NCBI GenBank assembly: GCA_029948255.1
Contig: JALIZF010001875.1
Coordinates: 855,001-919,000 of the forward strand
Source: Telmatactis stephensoni
Lineage: Eukaryota; Cnidaria; Anthozoa; Actiniaria; Isophelliidae
Length of the DNA stretch: 64,000 nucleotides
Reading direction: 5' to 3'
Within the stretch, counting starts at the first letter, position 1. Each line of letters opens with the position of its first letter. Positions 33,798 through 45,880 of this stretch are shown here, piece by piece. The position numbers and the translations under genes were made by a program. The notes below the pieces were generated by a model. The model made no database searches, was not told the DNA's origin, and saw only the letters and a list, made by a program, of their open reading frames with translations.

Positions 33798-35178
33798 TTC
33801 ATATTATTATTATTATTATTATTCTTATTATTTTATTGTTCACAGGATATAATATATTTGTTACAAAAGCTATTCCTGGTATTTGTCATCTAGTCGAGTT
33901 TCACCCTGAAACCTAAGACTTCTTACATCTTTCCAAACTTAAATTTAAGTAACCTGTCATTGTTCAAAGTTCTTAACCTACTCTAAGACTTTCCTTAATA
34001 TGTGAGATGTTCCTAACAGAGCTGACTTTTGCAATATTCCTGTTGATAGCGGAATTCCTAGATCTCTTATATGTCCTTTTACATTTTTTGTAACAGCACC
34101 TAGCGCGCCTATTACAATAGGTACCGTTTTTGTCTTGGTCTTCCAGATCTTCCTCAGTTCTCTTGCTAGATCGCTGTACTTGGTGATCTTCTCTTGTTCC
34201 TTCTTTTCCACGTTTGCATCCACAGGTACTGCAATGTCAATTAGATATGTCATGTTCTCTTGCTTGTCCACGAGTACGATGTCTGGTCTTCTGTGCGTGA
34301 TAAAGCGGTCTAGTCTGATGGTATAGTCCCACAGTATCTTTGCCTTTTCATTCTCTACTACTTTCTCAGCTTGATGTTCGTACCACTTAGCGCTATGTGG
34401 TAGATCGTACTTTTTACATAAGTGCCAATGTACAGTTGTAGCAAGGCGGTCGTGCCTCTTCTTGTAATCTGTCTGTGCCAACTTTGGACAACCGCTAATC
34501 ACGTGACTTATGGTCTCCATATTCGTTTTACACATTCTGCAAACGGGCTCTACATTTTTTCCTTGAATCTTGGCTTTGATTGCATTCACAGGAAGAGCTT
34601 GATCTTGAGCAGCCATTAACATTCCTTCTGTTTCTTTCTTTAAATCTCCAAACTGCAGCCATCTCCAAGTTTCTTTCTGATCCACACTTTCAATGTCTCT
34701 TGGAAACTGTCCGTGAAGTGGTTTCTCTTTCCATTGGCTGATCTTCGCTTCGTATTTTCTTGACTTGTACTCCTTTGCACTTTCATTCGGTTCAGATAAG
34801 TTGTTCTCATCACTCACCATTTTCAGTATTTCTTCATCACTCTTCCTTATGTAATCATCTAAGCTTCTCTTTTCACTTTCAATGCATTCCTCGATGCTTA
34901 CGAGTCCTCTTCCTCCGATTTTTCTTGGAAGGTAGAGTCTTGCAGTGTTTGACTTTGGGTGTAGAGCTTTATACACTGTCATTAGTTTCCTCGTCTTTCT
35001 GTCCATGATCTTAAGTTCCTCTTGTGTCCAGTTGATTACTCCAGCTGAGTATCGTAAAACTGGAACTGCCCACGCGTTGATGGCTGTAATCATATTTCGG
35101 CTATTTAGCTTTGAGGATAATACCCTTTTCAGCCTTCGTATGTATTCTTTCCTTAGATTATCTTTCGTTGTTTGGTGC

Positions 35179-35182
<4 letters not shown>
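33798..35182 (-). mobile_element. 5'-truncated R4/Dong-like LINE between TTA arrays
   Basis: A minus-strand fragment extends from about 35180 to a 3' (AAT)n tail at 33835-33798. It contains the C-terminal protein region described separately and is bounded on the other side by a (TTA)n array (35183-35254). Dong/R4 LINEs are known to insert into TAA repeats, which fits both edges. Confidence 0.65.
33978..35093 (-). pseudogene. LINE C-terminus: zinc finger and restriction-like endonuclease
   Basis: A 371-codon open frame covers the post-RT part of a restriction-like-endonuclease LINE. It holds a thumb-like segment (WAVPVLRYSAGVINWTQEEL, LPRKIGGRGLVSIEE), then the CCHC motif CRMCKTNMETISHVISGCPK. 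The endonuclease follows with RRPDIVLVD and YLIDIAVPVD (the PD...D/E metal-binding set) and a KYSDLARELRKIW helix. Similar proteins are abundant in cnidarians. The RT catalytic core is absent, so it is a 5'-truncated copy, though the frame is uninterrupted. R4-clade membership is inferred from the TTA flanks. Confidence 0.75.

Positions 35183-35254
<72 letters not shown>
35183..35254. repeat. (TTA)n microsatellite
   Basis: About 24 TTA units, next to the 5' edge of the R4-like LINE fragment. Confidence 0.9.
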
Positions 35255-35257
<3 letters not shown>

Positions 35258-35494
35258 GACTTAATGCATGACACGAGAGAGATATGTTCTACTTGCTCTC
35301 TTAGGACTTAAGGTTGAGTAATAGTTAAAGTTCAAAGTGTTCAATTATAATGAAAACCACTATATATGACCACTGATTGAAGATGTGCTAACAAGTCTTA
35401 CCTAAATCCGCCATGATGGTTTGAACCACAGTCACGTGACAATCACATGGACAAAACCCAGTAAAACGTAGGGAGGGGAGGGGAGGTCCGTATT

Positions 35495-35605
35495 AAAAGT
35501 GGTAAGTGGTAAGTGGCAAGTGGTAAGTGGCAAGTGGTAAGTGACATGTCGTAAGTGGTAAGTGACATGTTGTAAGTGGTAAGTGACATGTTGTAAGTGG
35601 TAAGT
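35495..35605. repeat. GTAAGTG minisatellite
   Basis: Irregular tandem words GGTAAGTGGCAAGT and GGTAAGTGACATGT (14 bp and variants) occur about eight times. Confidence 0.8.
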
Positions 35606-35771
35606 TGTCAAATCAAAGTCCAAAGTCGTCAGTAGATAATCGATAGGCTTACTTCTGTCTTTCCAGCTACGACTTAACGTGACGTTCCTCGGCCACCGTA
35701 TCCTTAGACCGAACATTACTTAATAAGACTGTGGATATCAATTTCAAATTATTCAAAATTTTGATTGATTA

Positions 35772-35842
35772 ACTGATTGATTGACTGACTGACTGACTGA
35801 CTGACTGACTGACTGATTGATTGATTGATGGATGGATGGATG
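35772..35842. repeat. (GACT)n / (GATT)n / (GATG)n microsatellite
   Basis: GACTGACTGACT, then GATTGATT, then GGATGGATGGATG in series. Confidence 0.85.
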
Positions 35843-35871
35843 AATTGATCACTCAATCAACCAACAACCAT

Positions 35872-36138
35872 TCATTGATTCATTGATTCATTGATTCATT
35901 GATTCATTGATTCATTGATTCATTGATTCATTGATTCATTGATTCATTGATTCATTGATTCATTGATTCATTGATTCATTGATTCATTGATTCATTGATT
36001 CATTGATTCATTGATTCATTGATTCATTGATTCATTGATTCATTGATTCATTGATTCATTGATTCATTGATTCATTGATTCATTGATTCATTGATTCATT
36101 GATTCATTGATTCATTGATTCATTCATTGATTCATTCA
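35872..36138. repeat. TTGATTCA satellite upstream of last transporter exon
   Basis: About 31 near-perfect copies of the 8-mer ATTGATTC. They end 25 bp before the acceptor at 36161, so the polypyrimidine tract and branch region adjoin or derive from the array. Confidence 0.93.
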
Positions 36139-36161
36139 TTCATCCAATTATTCATTTTCAG

Positions 36162-36350
36162 GTTCGTATCCACGTGTTGTTACCCTATTCTATATTCGCC
36201 ATTGCTGCATTCATTGCTGGTCTGTTGTGTCTAACGTTACCTGAAACAAAGAATGTACCAATAGAGGAGACATTCGAAGTAAAGCAAACAAAGAAAGAAG
36301 CATTAGACAGTGGTGCTGGGTCACAGAAACTGCTCGAGACAAGTACATAA
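36162..36350 (+). CDS. SLC22-type transporter A, last exon
   Basis: The acceptor is CATTTTCAG at 36161, directly after a long TTGATTCA satellite in the intron. The exon encodes VRIHVLLPYSIFAIAAFIAG and LCLTLPETKNVPIEE, the TM12 and LPETK motif of SLC22 transporters. A short charged tail ends with TAA at 36348-36350. Its first 35 or so codons are nearly identical to the last exon of a second gene on the minus strand (62663-62839). Confidence 0.9.
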   Translation, partial: VRIHVLLPYSIFAIAAFIAGLLCLTLPETKNVPIEETFEVKQTKKEALDSGAGSQKLLETST

Positions 36351-36515
36351 TATATTCATCGTTTATTTAACAAGACGGCCACATGACCGTGAAATTAGCT
36401 TGTGTGATCATGAAGCTCTCAAGTGCGTTTTACTCGGAAAATAAGCTTTCATAGTCTTGGGTTCTTCTAAGAAATCAACCGCCAACGGTGTAGGTAACTC
36501 GTGGATTGAGTTGCA

Positions 36516-36762
36516 TAGACGACTTTCAAAAATGGCGGGCTCATTGTTCACGAGAACGAGGCCAGAAAGGCCTCCGAAATTATCATGGCATATAATGAGT
36601 CTAAGTATATCCTATAAAATGCACAGAAAATAGGCATTTGAAAAGGAAGTGGAATACATCGTCTTTGATAGCAATAGAAGTGTCGCCACGCTTATTTTCT
36701 GACAACAAGGCCTTTGTGGCCTCGTTCTCATGTACTAGGACGCCATTTTTGAAAGTCGTCTA
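36516..36762. mobile_element. TAGACGACTTTC MITE, ~10-bp TSD
   Basis: Ends TAGACGACTTTCAAAAATGGCG and CGCCATTTTTGAAAGTCGTCTA, with internal GAACGAGGCC and GGCCTCGTTC. Flanks TTGAGTTGCA and TTGAGTTACA form a 10-bp duplication with one mismatch. It lies just 3' of transporter gene A. From 36763 to 39006 I see no gene, RNA or clear mobile element. Confidence 0.75.
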
Positions 36763-39006
36763 TTGAGTTACAGGTATAAGATGCATGCAAACCGTACTAG
36801 TATGGATGACTCAGTTCTTAAACGTCTTACAGTATGACTCTTGAGCTGTCCTAGAGTCCACAATTAATGATTTATTTCGCCATTCATTTTGAGCCTGTCT
36901 CTATATGTAGATTTAGTATAGAGATATATTAAGGCAACAATTACAAGCCTTTCAGATGGTGAATGTATGAGAATCATTTTCCTCTGTAATAGGCTGTACA
37001 ATTTACCCAGGGCAAGTAAAATTTTCAAGCCTTTAGCTTTGACCTTTAAGAATTTATGCTAGCCCTTGAAATAGGAAATAATTGCGGTTCCAATTTATTC
37101 CCTTCTGTCTAGAGTCCTTCATTTCCAGAAATTCCGAATCACTATGGGCGGTGCTAAATACGCCATCAAGTTACTAATGTAAGTCACTCAATTGTAATAC
37201 TGGATTCTGATTGACTCCATCACTAAATGCTAATTCGCCTGATCTTAGTAATTTTTCAAAATGGCAAAAAGAAAAGCTAGAGAAAAAGGCTTTTTACACA
37301 GTACTAGATAATCTAGCAACAACAGTATGACGGTCATAAAACTACTATAGATATCTATTTATCTCGACGGTCGATATTCGTCTACCAAACGTGTACGATT
37401 TAACTAGCACAAAAAGCAAAGATAGATTAAATTAAATACTGAAAATCAAATACTTAAATTAAATACTTCAAAATCCCCTGTGCTTGCAGCTGGGTACATA
37501 TGTATCTTGGGTCGGATCAAGGAGAAAATGACGAATAATGTAAAAGCTTTGTTCCTGCCTTCTTTCTCTGGTCAATATATAAATAACCCCCTTCCCCTTG
37601 TTTTGCTAGACCATTAGTTTGGCGAGCTTATTTAAGATGTAGTTTAACCTAAATAGTTAATTATTTTAGATATTGGTATACTAAATTAATTAATTTAGAT
37701 CTTGAAATTTATAACGTTGAGACTAAAAGGATTCTAGCTAACAATTGGTACAACATGCAAATATTAAATAACACTGTTTAGCTGAAAGGACAATGCAGAG
37801 AGCAAAAGGCTCACGTTCAAAAACAAGAAGATACTGAAAATCTAAAGTCAGTCATTAAAAACTATCAATAGACAGCTCAAGAGTCATGAACATTTAGAAA
37901 TGTAAACTTTGAGGGGAGTAAAAAGTTCAATCCAAATTATCCAAATTAACCAATGAAATAAAATGTTTAAAATAAAAAACCCACCCGGATCATGCATCTT
38001 CAATGTTTAAGCTTTGATTTGGTATATATTTTATCAGTCAGAGAGGAAATCAACCCGCCAATGGCGGACATAACTCGTGGATTGTGCAGAGCGGAAGCCC
38101 ATGAAGCATTGAGAGCTGAATGTTATCCCCCATTTGGTATTTTTTTTTACTTTCATGAAGTATCTTTTGAGTAATCCTTAGCCTTAAGTAGCAACTTCAA
38201 GCCATAAAAAAACTTTTTTCAATGAACAACACGCTTACTTTTATATGGAGCGAGCATATGGAGATTTTGTCTGCGCATGCGTGTGTTTTTGTGTTCAAAA
38301 TCCTTCGAACGTCAAATAGAAGAATTTTGCGCTGACTTGGAATATTTCGTCGGCGATCTCGCTCTTTAAAATTATGTTCAAGTATCGAAGCCCTGAGACT
38401 GAAACAGTCTACCTTCTACTATTGTGCTTTCGATAATCATTTAAGTCGAAGGCACTCTACCTGGAAAAATATCAAGCGTCAAACTCAGTTAAAAGCTGGA
38501 TGAACGACCAGAACTTTGTATTTTCAAGTTAAATTCTGGACGCTGATCTAATTTATAAGGTAAATCTTACAGAAGAAGTCATTACCAACACGTTACAGTG
38601 TGGATTGCATGTGATTAGGATGCTTCAGGCTTTATCGATCGACAAATAATTTGCCATGCTTACCCGAATGCAGCACTTTTGCGCCTTGAAATTCTCGTAT
38701 ACTTTTTTCAAAATTTTCCATCTTAGACAGGGTGCACCAGGTGAATTATTTTATGAATAACTTTTTCTATGTTTACTGTTTGCATGACTAGGCTTTTTTC
38801 ATAGAAATTTGTGGTCCCTGAATATGATTTAAGACAGTGTTTACAACATAGTTCAGGCCTTGCTTAAGTGTAGCAAATTTGGCTTAAGTCAACCACCGAA
38901 ACATCTTGCGGAAGGTGCTGTCGATCTGAGGTCATGGAGACCTGATGGACATACAGCAGTACGAATATACCAGTCAATTAAACCGAGACTGTGAACTTAT
39001 TAGCAT

Positions 39007-40612
39007 AAAAAAAAATAATAATAACAATCTAATCTTTATTAAATATCCTTTTGAAAAGGCCACACTTAAAACTATTAATATTTATACTATTTTTTAGATC
39101 AGTGGTAAGCGTGATTCCATTGGCTAACTCCCGATAATAAAAACTACGTTGTCCTGTTGACAACCTGCATCAAGGAATGTCCATACTACTTGATCTCTAG
39201 TATTCCTCCCATGAACTGCGGAACGCTTTTTAAAATATCTACATAAGTACTCTGGGGCCATACCATTTATACATTTAAAACTTAGTAGTAGATCATTAAA
39301 TAAAATCTGTTCAGAAATTGTTAACCATTTCAGTGTCCTACGGCCTTCAGAAATATGATCGTCATTTTCGCAAGCCTAAAATAATTCTTGCAGCAAAATT
39401 CTGTACCAGTTGTAACTTATGCATTTTAGCCTTAGTTGTGTTCCCCCACACAGTGGAACAATAAAATAGTTTAGTGAATACGAAACTGTTGATTAATAAT
39501 GATAACGTTCGCTTATCTAAAAGGTGCTTAATCCTATTTATTGTCACTAATTGGTTCATACATCCAGAAGCTGTCTTACTAACATGTACATTATAAGTAA
39601 GGCATTGGTCTATAAAAACGCCAAGATCCTTAGCAATAGGAAGAGTAGTGATGGTTTTACCTAATAACGTAAGAGAAATCGGAGGCAGCTTCTTGGTAAG
39701 TTGCTTTAGACCAACAACAACAAATTTTGTTTTATCAGGATTTATGAGTAAATAATTTTTTGCACACCAGTTACTAATATTCATGAGATCACTGTTCACA
39801 GCTGAAATAGCACTTAATGAATCCGATACTGAAAATTTAAAATACAATTGACAATCGTCAACATATGCAGTAACTTGACTATGACTAACTATGTTAATTA
39901 AATCATTGATATAGATAGTAAAAAGTATTGGACCTAATATTGACCCCTGGGGGACCCCGTGTTTTAAAGGTAACATTTCTGAAACCGAATCTTCATAACG
40001 TACCCTTTGATGTCTATCTGATAGGTAGCTACAAAACCATGAAATTGCAGATGGCTTAAGGCCAAGATTTCGTAACTTGTCTAACAATAAATTATGATTA
40101 AGGCTATCAAATGCTTTTGACATATCTAATAATACAAGTAATGAAACTGTTTTTCATCAATTGCTTTCAAAAGTTCATCAGTGACATATATGAGAGCAGT
40201 TTCTGTAGAGTAATGTTTTTTGTACCACTTTGATGTATTGATAGTTTATTATTTGTTGTTAAGAATTCCACAAACTGCCTGTGCGCAAGTCTCTCATTTA
40301 CCTTTGATAAGATAGGCAATAATGAGATTGGCCTATTATTGGCCGGTTCTTCTGAGTCTCCTTCTTTGGGACAGGTACAACTTCTGCAATCTTCCACACT
40401 TTAGGAAAGGTATCCAGCTTGAAAGAGTTGTTAACTAATCTGGTAATCACTGGTACTGTAATTGGACAACTGTCTTTCAAAACTCTGGCAGAAATTTTAT
40501 CAAAACCCGGCGCTTTGTTGTTAGATAAGCTGTTGACAACAGATTCAACTTCTTTTTCCTTGACATTATGAAACCCAAATCTTCCTGTCTCGGCAGACTG
40601 ACTAAGTTCTAC
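39007..40612 (-). mobile_element. Truncated LINE (L2/CR1-like)
   Basis: A minus-strand LINE fragment covers the RT domain from about 40610 (NNKAPGFDKISARVLKDSCP) to a 3' end with an ATT/TTATT-rich tail near 39010-39040. The frame is broken at 40397-40480 and 40124-40167. The endonuclease domain is missing. Confidence 0.8.
39362..40123 (-). pseudogene. LINE reverse transcriptase fragment
   Basis: Encodes SKAFDSLNHNLLLDKLRNLG, HGVPQGSILGPILFTIYIND, the catalytic YVDD in TAYVDDCQLYF, WCAKNYLLINPDKTKFV, and a thumb with AKMHKLQLVQNFAARI. These are RT blocks 3-8 of a CR1/L2-type LINE. Upstream blocks continue with frameshifts at 40167-40600 (KAPGFDKI; KVWKIAEVVPVPKK). Confidence 0.85.
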
Positions 40613-40814
40613 TATAATTTAAAATTATAATCTAGAACACATATCCTAAACGTAGTTGCCACTTCCGATATCATGTCTTCACCTGAATACTTATTAATGG
40701 CACTAAACTTTTAGCAAGTAATTTTATTACTTATATTAAGAATAGTTACAATCAATGATTATCTGATTCTAAAACTGGGCCAGAAAATCTGACATTCCCA
40801 TTACCCCGAACTAA

Positions 40815-41869
40815 AGGGCCTGAAAATAGCATCTCTTAACATAGTCAGCCTTCCTAAATATCTGGATGAGCTTCGTTTAAGAATGCAATCACATGCATTT
40901 GATGTGCTTGCCTTAAATGAAACTCGCCTAGATAATACTATACACGACAATGAAATTGCCATTGAAGGGTATTCACTTGTAATGCGTGACCGGACAAGAG
41001 ACAGTTGTGTGGTGGCCATATTCGTTCGAGACTCAATCAGTTATAAACTCAGGGAAGATTTAACTGATGATACTCTCGAATTCATATGTGTTGAAATTGC
41101 TAGAACCAATGCTAGACCGTTTCTCTTATCCACCTGGTATAGGCCTCCCAATTCAACTGTAGAGTTGTTCTCTAAATTTGAGGTCATACTAGAGCGGATT
41201 GAAGCTGAAAACATAGAGTCTAGTATCATTGGTGATCTCAATTGCAACTTATTTAACACACAATCGTATGATAATGTGACTAGGCATCTTCTGGAGCTAT
41301 GTAATAGTTATCAATACGCTCAGCTAATCAAAGAGCCGACTCGTGTCACTCATAATTCTTCGACACTAATAGATGTTTTTCTTACTAATGAGCCGAGTAA
41401 TTATACAGTATCAGGAGTTTGCCGTATAGGTTTTAGTGATCATAGTCTTATCTACGCTGCTCGTAAGTTCGCAAATATAAAGTCATTCCCACGTGTGGTA
41501 AAGGCTAGGCAATATAAGAATCTATCATTGGAGAGTTTTATTCAGGATGTCATACTAATGCCCTGGTCTCAGATTGGCCAGATTGACGACTCTGAGGCGG
41601 CTTGGGGATTGTGGAAAAGGTCCTTTCTTAAGGTCGCAGACTATCACGCGCCAATTAAGAAAAAGAGACTTAGAAATTCCACAGCTCCCTGGTTGACTCC
41701 TGAAATTAAACATCTCATGTGGGAAAGAGATCGTATTAAGCGTTGTGCCACTGTCACCAATGACCGAATGAAATGGTTGGAATACCAAAGCCTTAGAAAT
41801 CAAGTAAATCACACTATAAAGATCGCCAAGAAAAACCATTATCATGCCTACTTTAGCGATAACGTATAG
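40815..41869 (+). pseudogene. LINE APE-type endonuclease region
   Basis: The frame is open from about 40815 (LKIASLNIVSLPKYLDELRL). It carries DVLALNETRLD (catalytic Glu), STWYRPPN, IIGDLNCNLF, and GFSDHSLIYA (catalytic Asp-His). These are the conserved boxes of the exonuclease-endonuclease-phosphatase domain of LINE ORF2. A linker with APWLTPEIKHLMWERDRIKR leads toward RT, but the frame ends at TAG (41867-41869). Confidence 0.82.
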
Positions 41870-42084
41870 GCAATGTAAAAAACACTTGGAAAGGGATTAA
41901 TTCATTGTTATCGAGATCAAATAATTCTAAGCAACCAACCAAATTAATAATTGGAAACGATGAGATAACTGATCCTATTGAGATTAGTAATACCTTTAAT
42001 ATGCACTTTACTGAGATAGGCCCTAATCTAGCCTCAGAGATAATTCTACCTCAAGTCAGCTTTGATTGTAATTTACTATGAGAA

Positions 42085-42917
42085 GTGGGTATGTACGCTG
42101 ACGACACAAATCTCACTTATGCGGCTCTTGACCAAGACAGTTTGTTTCAAGCTCTAGGCCATGACCTTAAAAGTCTAAAGCAATGGCTCGATGCAAATCG
42201 TTTGAGCCTTAATGTAATCAAGACCAAATGTATGTTTACTGGGACAAGACAGAAAATTGCTCAACTTCCGGATGAAACTAACATTACTCTTGAAGGTCAG
42301 TCGATAGAAAGAGTTAAAAATTACAAATGCCTGGGCCTGGAGCTAGACGAAACACTATCTTGGGATGCCCATATAGCAAAATTAAAATCACGAGTAAAGT
42401 AGCAAAAATACTTGCAGCTCTCAGAAGACTTAAACCAATATGCCCGCAAAGGATTCTCATCTCGATCTACAAATCACTTGTTTTACCGAACTTTGATTAT
42501 TGTAATTCAGTATGGGATAATATTGGTAAAGGTCTAAGTGACAAACTTGAGAAATTACAAAATAGGGCTGCACGTATAATCACTGGGGCTGAATGGGATG
42601 TCAGATCTGCCCAAATCCTTGAGGACCTAAACTGGGAATCACTAAGTAAAAGGCGCTCTAGGCAACTTAAGATCCTAATGTTTAAAACTATGAGTGGTAA
42701 GGGACCTAATTATCTTTCTGATAAATTTACGGCGACTAACAGTGTTCATAGACATAACCTGAGGGACTCAGAATCGAATTTATTTATTCCTCGCCCAAAA
42801 ACTGAAGCCCTCAAAAAAAGTTTTGGTTGGAGGGGCGCTATTGCCTGGAATGCCCTTTCGCTAGAAGCAAAACGCGCAACAAATATTAGTGAGTTCATTA
42901 ATCTAGTTAGTTCTTAA
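42085..42917 (+). pseudogene. LINE RT remnant (YADD box to C-terminus)
   Basis: Begins MGMYADDTNLTYAALDQDSL, followed by LKQWLDANRLSLNVIKTKCM and NYKCLGLELDETLSWDAHI, with a frame change at about 42400. The thumb continues as ICPQRILISIYKSLVLPNFD, LEKLQNRAARIITGA and AIAWNALSLEAK. RT blocks upstream of YADD are absent. Confidence 0.82.
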
Positions 42918-43101
42918 TAATATACCCACCTAGCTAAATATTTAGAATAAGTTTTCTTTTTATATATAAGTATTATTATGTTTTTTAGATCTAGTATATT
43001 TTTATTTATTTTATATTTAGTGTATTTTTGTATACGGCTCCTAGGGAGAGCACTTAATTGTGATAGGACTCCGCATTGAAATAAAGTTATTATTATTATT
43101 G

Positions 43102-44658
43102 TGTTTATTTCAAACTTTCACTTTGTTTACAAGTGTTGTTCGTAGTGAAACTGCGGATTACGATAATCTGGGCAATTTCCTATTATATATTTCAAATAGA
43201 CTGATGCTTCATTTATGACTATGAAGGGCTTTCACTATTTCGCAGTTTTGTGCGATTACCCATTTTTGACATTTTCTAATCACGTTCATACTATCAGAGA
43301 GTCCTACATTCTTTACCTTGTCTTTCAGTTCTTTATGATACCCCGATAGAAAATCAAACACTACATTAACTTGAATAACATTATAACCGGGATACAATCT
43401 CTTTAAGCTTGACCTTAAATCAGCATATTTCTCTGTTTTCAATTTGTCTCGTTCTTGAATCTGTCCAACATTACATACAGTTCCTTCAAATATAAGCCAT
43501 TGACGTTCTTTCTTGTTGCATATAGTGATGTCAGGTCTGTTTGCACCATCCTTAGGAACGACGTCTAAGTGCAGGGGAATGTTCCATAGTACCTTCACTT
43601 CTTTAGTCTCGACACAACATTTGGGTTGTTGTTCTCTGTACCAAGGTATCGTTTGGTGTTCTTCATTATTGGTGATTCCAAGTGCCTTTAAAATCGCATA
43701 GTACACTGGACGGAGCATTCGATCGTGACGCACTGTGTACAGCGTTTGCGCGATGGCAGAGCAGCTGCACATTATGTGTGGTACTGTTTCCTTCTTGACA
43801 TGACAGAAACTGCATAACAAATCTTCTCCTCCACTTTGAACTTTCTTTGCATTGTAGACTTTAGTTGTGATTAACTGTTGTACGATACTGGTGTGTATGC
43901 TGTAGACTATGTTTGGGATGTTTGGCCAAACCTTTGCAATGTTATAGGATTCATGATGTAAATGTTTATCTTGCCATTGTTGCACTATATATTGTCCTAT
44001 CCATCGTTGTTGTTTTACTTCCTCTTCTAATTTTCTTTCGATTTCTTTTCTTAGTATTCTCTTGAGATGTTTAGGTTGAGGTTGATTTACTTCAATGGTT
44101 GAGTTACTTGCTTTGATGGTAGTCTTGCTTTCTGCTCTATTGTATTCTATATTCAAGTCCAGCTGACCTGCATATGTTTTTGCATCTTTGACTATCGATC
44201 GTAATGACTTCATTTCTTTGGAGTTCTGGAAAGTCGACACTAGTTGGACGTGTGGGTCAGCGCTGACAGTAAGGTAGTGAGCAGTCTTTATCTTCGTTGT
44301 CTTGTATAGGGTCTCTAAATTTTGCATACCTTTCCCTCCTTTATCTACAGGTAGATACAGCAAGGGATTAGACTCGTGCTTATGCTTGGCTTTATTATCG
44401 TTCATTATTTGGCGGGTGCTTCGATCGAGTTCTCTTAAGTGTTCAATTGGCCAATCTGCTGTCCACATGTGGAACAATAATACTGATGTTGCAAAAGAGT
44501 TCGTTGCCTTTACTTTTCTTGTAAATGATAATGGTGACGACCATATAACGGATAATCTTCTGATGTACTCCTTGCTTGCATCACGTTGTACGTCTTTCTC
44601 AAGCTGTGTAACGTTCTCATATTTACCTAGGAACTTGTAATAATCACCTTCCCAAACC

Positions 44659-44662
<4 letters not shown>
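43102..44662 (-). mobile_element. 5'-truncated R4/Dong-like LINE, second family
   Basis: A minus-strand fragment between two (ATT)n tracts (43089-43101 and 44663-44745). Its 3' end meets AATAATAATAA. The protein is of the same general type as at 33978-35093 but clearly a different family. Confidence 0.65.
43209..44477 (-). pseudogene. LINE C-terminus: zinc finger and restriction-like endonuclease
   Basis: A 422-codon open frame. It has a thumb-like start (LRELDRSTRQIMNDNKAKHK, LYLPVDKGGKGMQNLETLY), a basic central region, CCHC CSFCHVKKETVPHIMCSCSA, then NRPDITICNKKERQWLIFEG (PD...E set of the endonuclease) and KYADLRSSLKRLYPGYNVI. The frame continues upstream of the first ATG with RT-thumb-like residues. 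RT catalytic motifs are absent, so it is 5'-truncated. Confidence 0.75.

Positions 44663-44745
<83 letters not shown>
44663..44745. repeat. (ATT)n microsatellite
   Basis: About 27 ATT units separating two RLE-LINE fragments that face away from each other. Confidence 0.93.
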
Positions 44746-44746
<1 letters not shown>

Positions 44747-45428
44747 GTCCTGAATCACTCCTCCATGTTGTCGCTGGTTGCCAGCATTACCTTAAACGCT
44801 TTACCTGGAGACACGACTCAATTCTAAATTTCATCGCCACTTCCCTTCAACCTGCAATTAATGATCGCTCTTCGCTCTATGCTGATGTGAATGGTTATTC
44901 GAGTCCTTCAATTATAACCGGTGACACTTTCCGTCCAGATCTTCTTTTTCTAATACATTCCAAGTGTTTGTATGTCCTAGAACTAACAGTTGGGTTCGAG
45001 TCCAACCTTTGTAAAAATGCAATGCGTAAACGAGAAAAATACAAGAACGTACTTGATTAACGACTTGAGCAGTGACCACAGATGTGTTAAATTTGTTAAC
45101 CTCTCCATGAGTTCTCTTGGCGTTTTCTCGGATGAATGCTCCACCTTCCTGGACATGATGAATGACATTGGCATTGATAAAAAACAACAACTCTATATTA
45201 TTAGAAAAATGATAAATCTTGCCATTAGAGCAACATATTATATATTTTGCTGCAGAAATAAGATTTGGAATGACCCAGAACTATTAAAATCCTAACTTTT
45301 TTTTTTTTTTTCATTTAGCCAGTTGTAGCCAGTAGCCAGTTGTTTATTGCCTATACGTAGTGAGATTTACAACTGTATTCATAAGCAAATAAAGTTTCCA
45401 TTATTATTATTATTATTATTATTATTAG
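44746..45428 (+). mobile_element. 5'-truncated R4/Dong-like LINE, third family
   Basis: The plus strand encodes a RLE-LINE C-terminus: ESLLHVVAGCQHYL (zinc-finger tail), RPDLLFLIHSKCLYVLELTV (PD...E endonuclease set), GFESNLCKNAMRKREKYKNV, then a C-terminal helix ending at a stop near 45294. A frame change occurs around 45055-45060. The 3' end runs into (ATT)n at 45403-45428. Confidence 0.65.
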
Positions 45429-45543
45429 TTTGAAGCTCAACACAATACTTTTGAATCAATTTTTAGAAATAATATCTCACGGCACTTTAAGCCAATGTCG
45501 TATGGGCATTGTATTTGTATAGGAAATCGCACGATCTTGAGTA

Positions 45544-45880
45544 CACTGTTATTTTTAGGGAGTTGATTTAACTCGACCATAAGAGTAAAATTAACTCTTT
45601 ATAGTGGAGTTAAATTTAAGAGTTAATTTTACTCCAAAATTGGAGTAAAAATAACTCCGATTAAGAGTAAAATATGAGCTTGAGGGTTAAATTTACTCTA
45701 GTCGGTGGAGTTAAAAATTATGTATAATCTAACTCCAAAACTGGAGTAAAAATAACTCTTATCAAGAGTAAAAATATGAGCTTGAGGGTTAAATTAACTC
45801 TTTATAGGAGGAGTAAAAGTTTACGCATTTTTTAACTCCAAAACAGGAGTTAAAATAACTCCAATCCAGAATCATTAAAC
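45544..45880. repeat. Left terminal array of AACTCC-type oligomers
   Basis: Alternating GAGTTAAAATTAACTC, TAACTCCAAAAYTGGAGTAAA and AGAGTAAAATATGAGCTTGA words make this end highly self-complementary. A ~110-bp unit (GAGCTTGAGGGTTAAAT...) is partly repeated at 45673 and 45779. Confidence 0.8.

Larger units (their letters stand above)
40613..43101 (+). mobile_element. Internally deleted CR1/L2-like LINE
   Basis: A plus-strand LINE with an apurinic-type endonuclease (40815-41869), a joint at about 41870-42085 where most of the RT finger and palm is missing, the YADD box and thumb (42085-42917), and a 3' end with (ATT)n at 43089-43101. The deletion makes it non-autonomous. Confidence 0.8.

Noticed and set aside
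37130..39000. Short frames after transporter A
   Set aside because: No splice signals, domains or codon pattern support them; treated as intergenic sequence.
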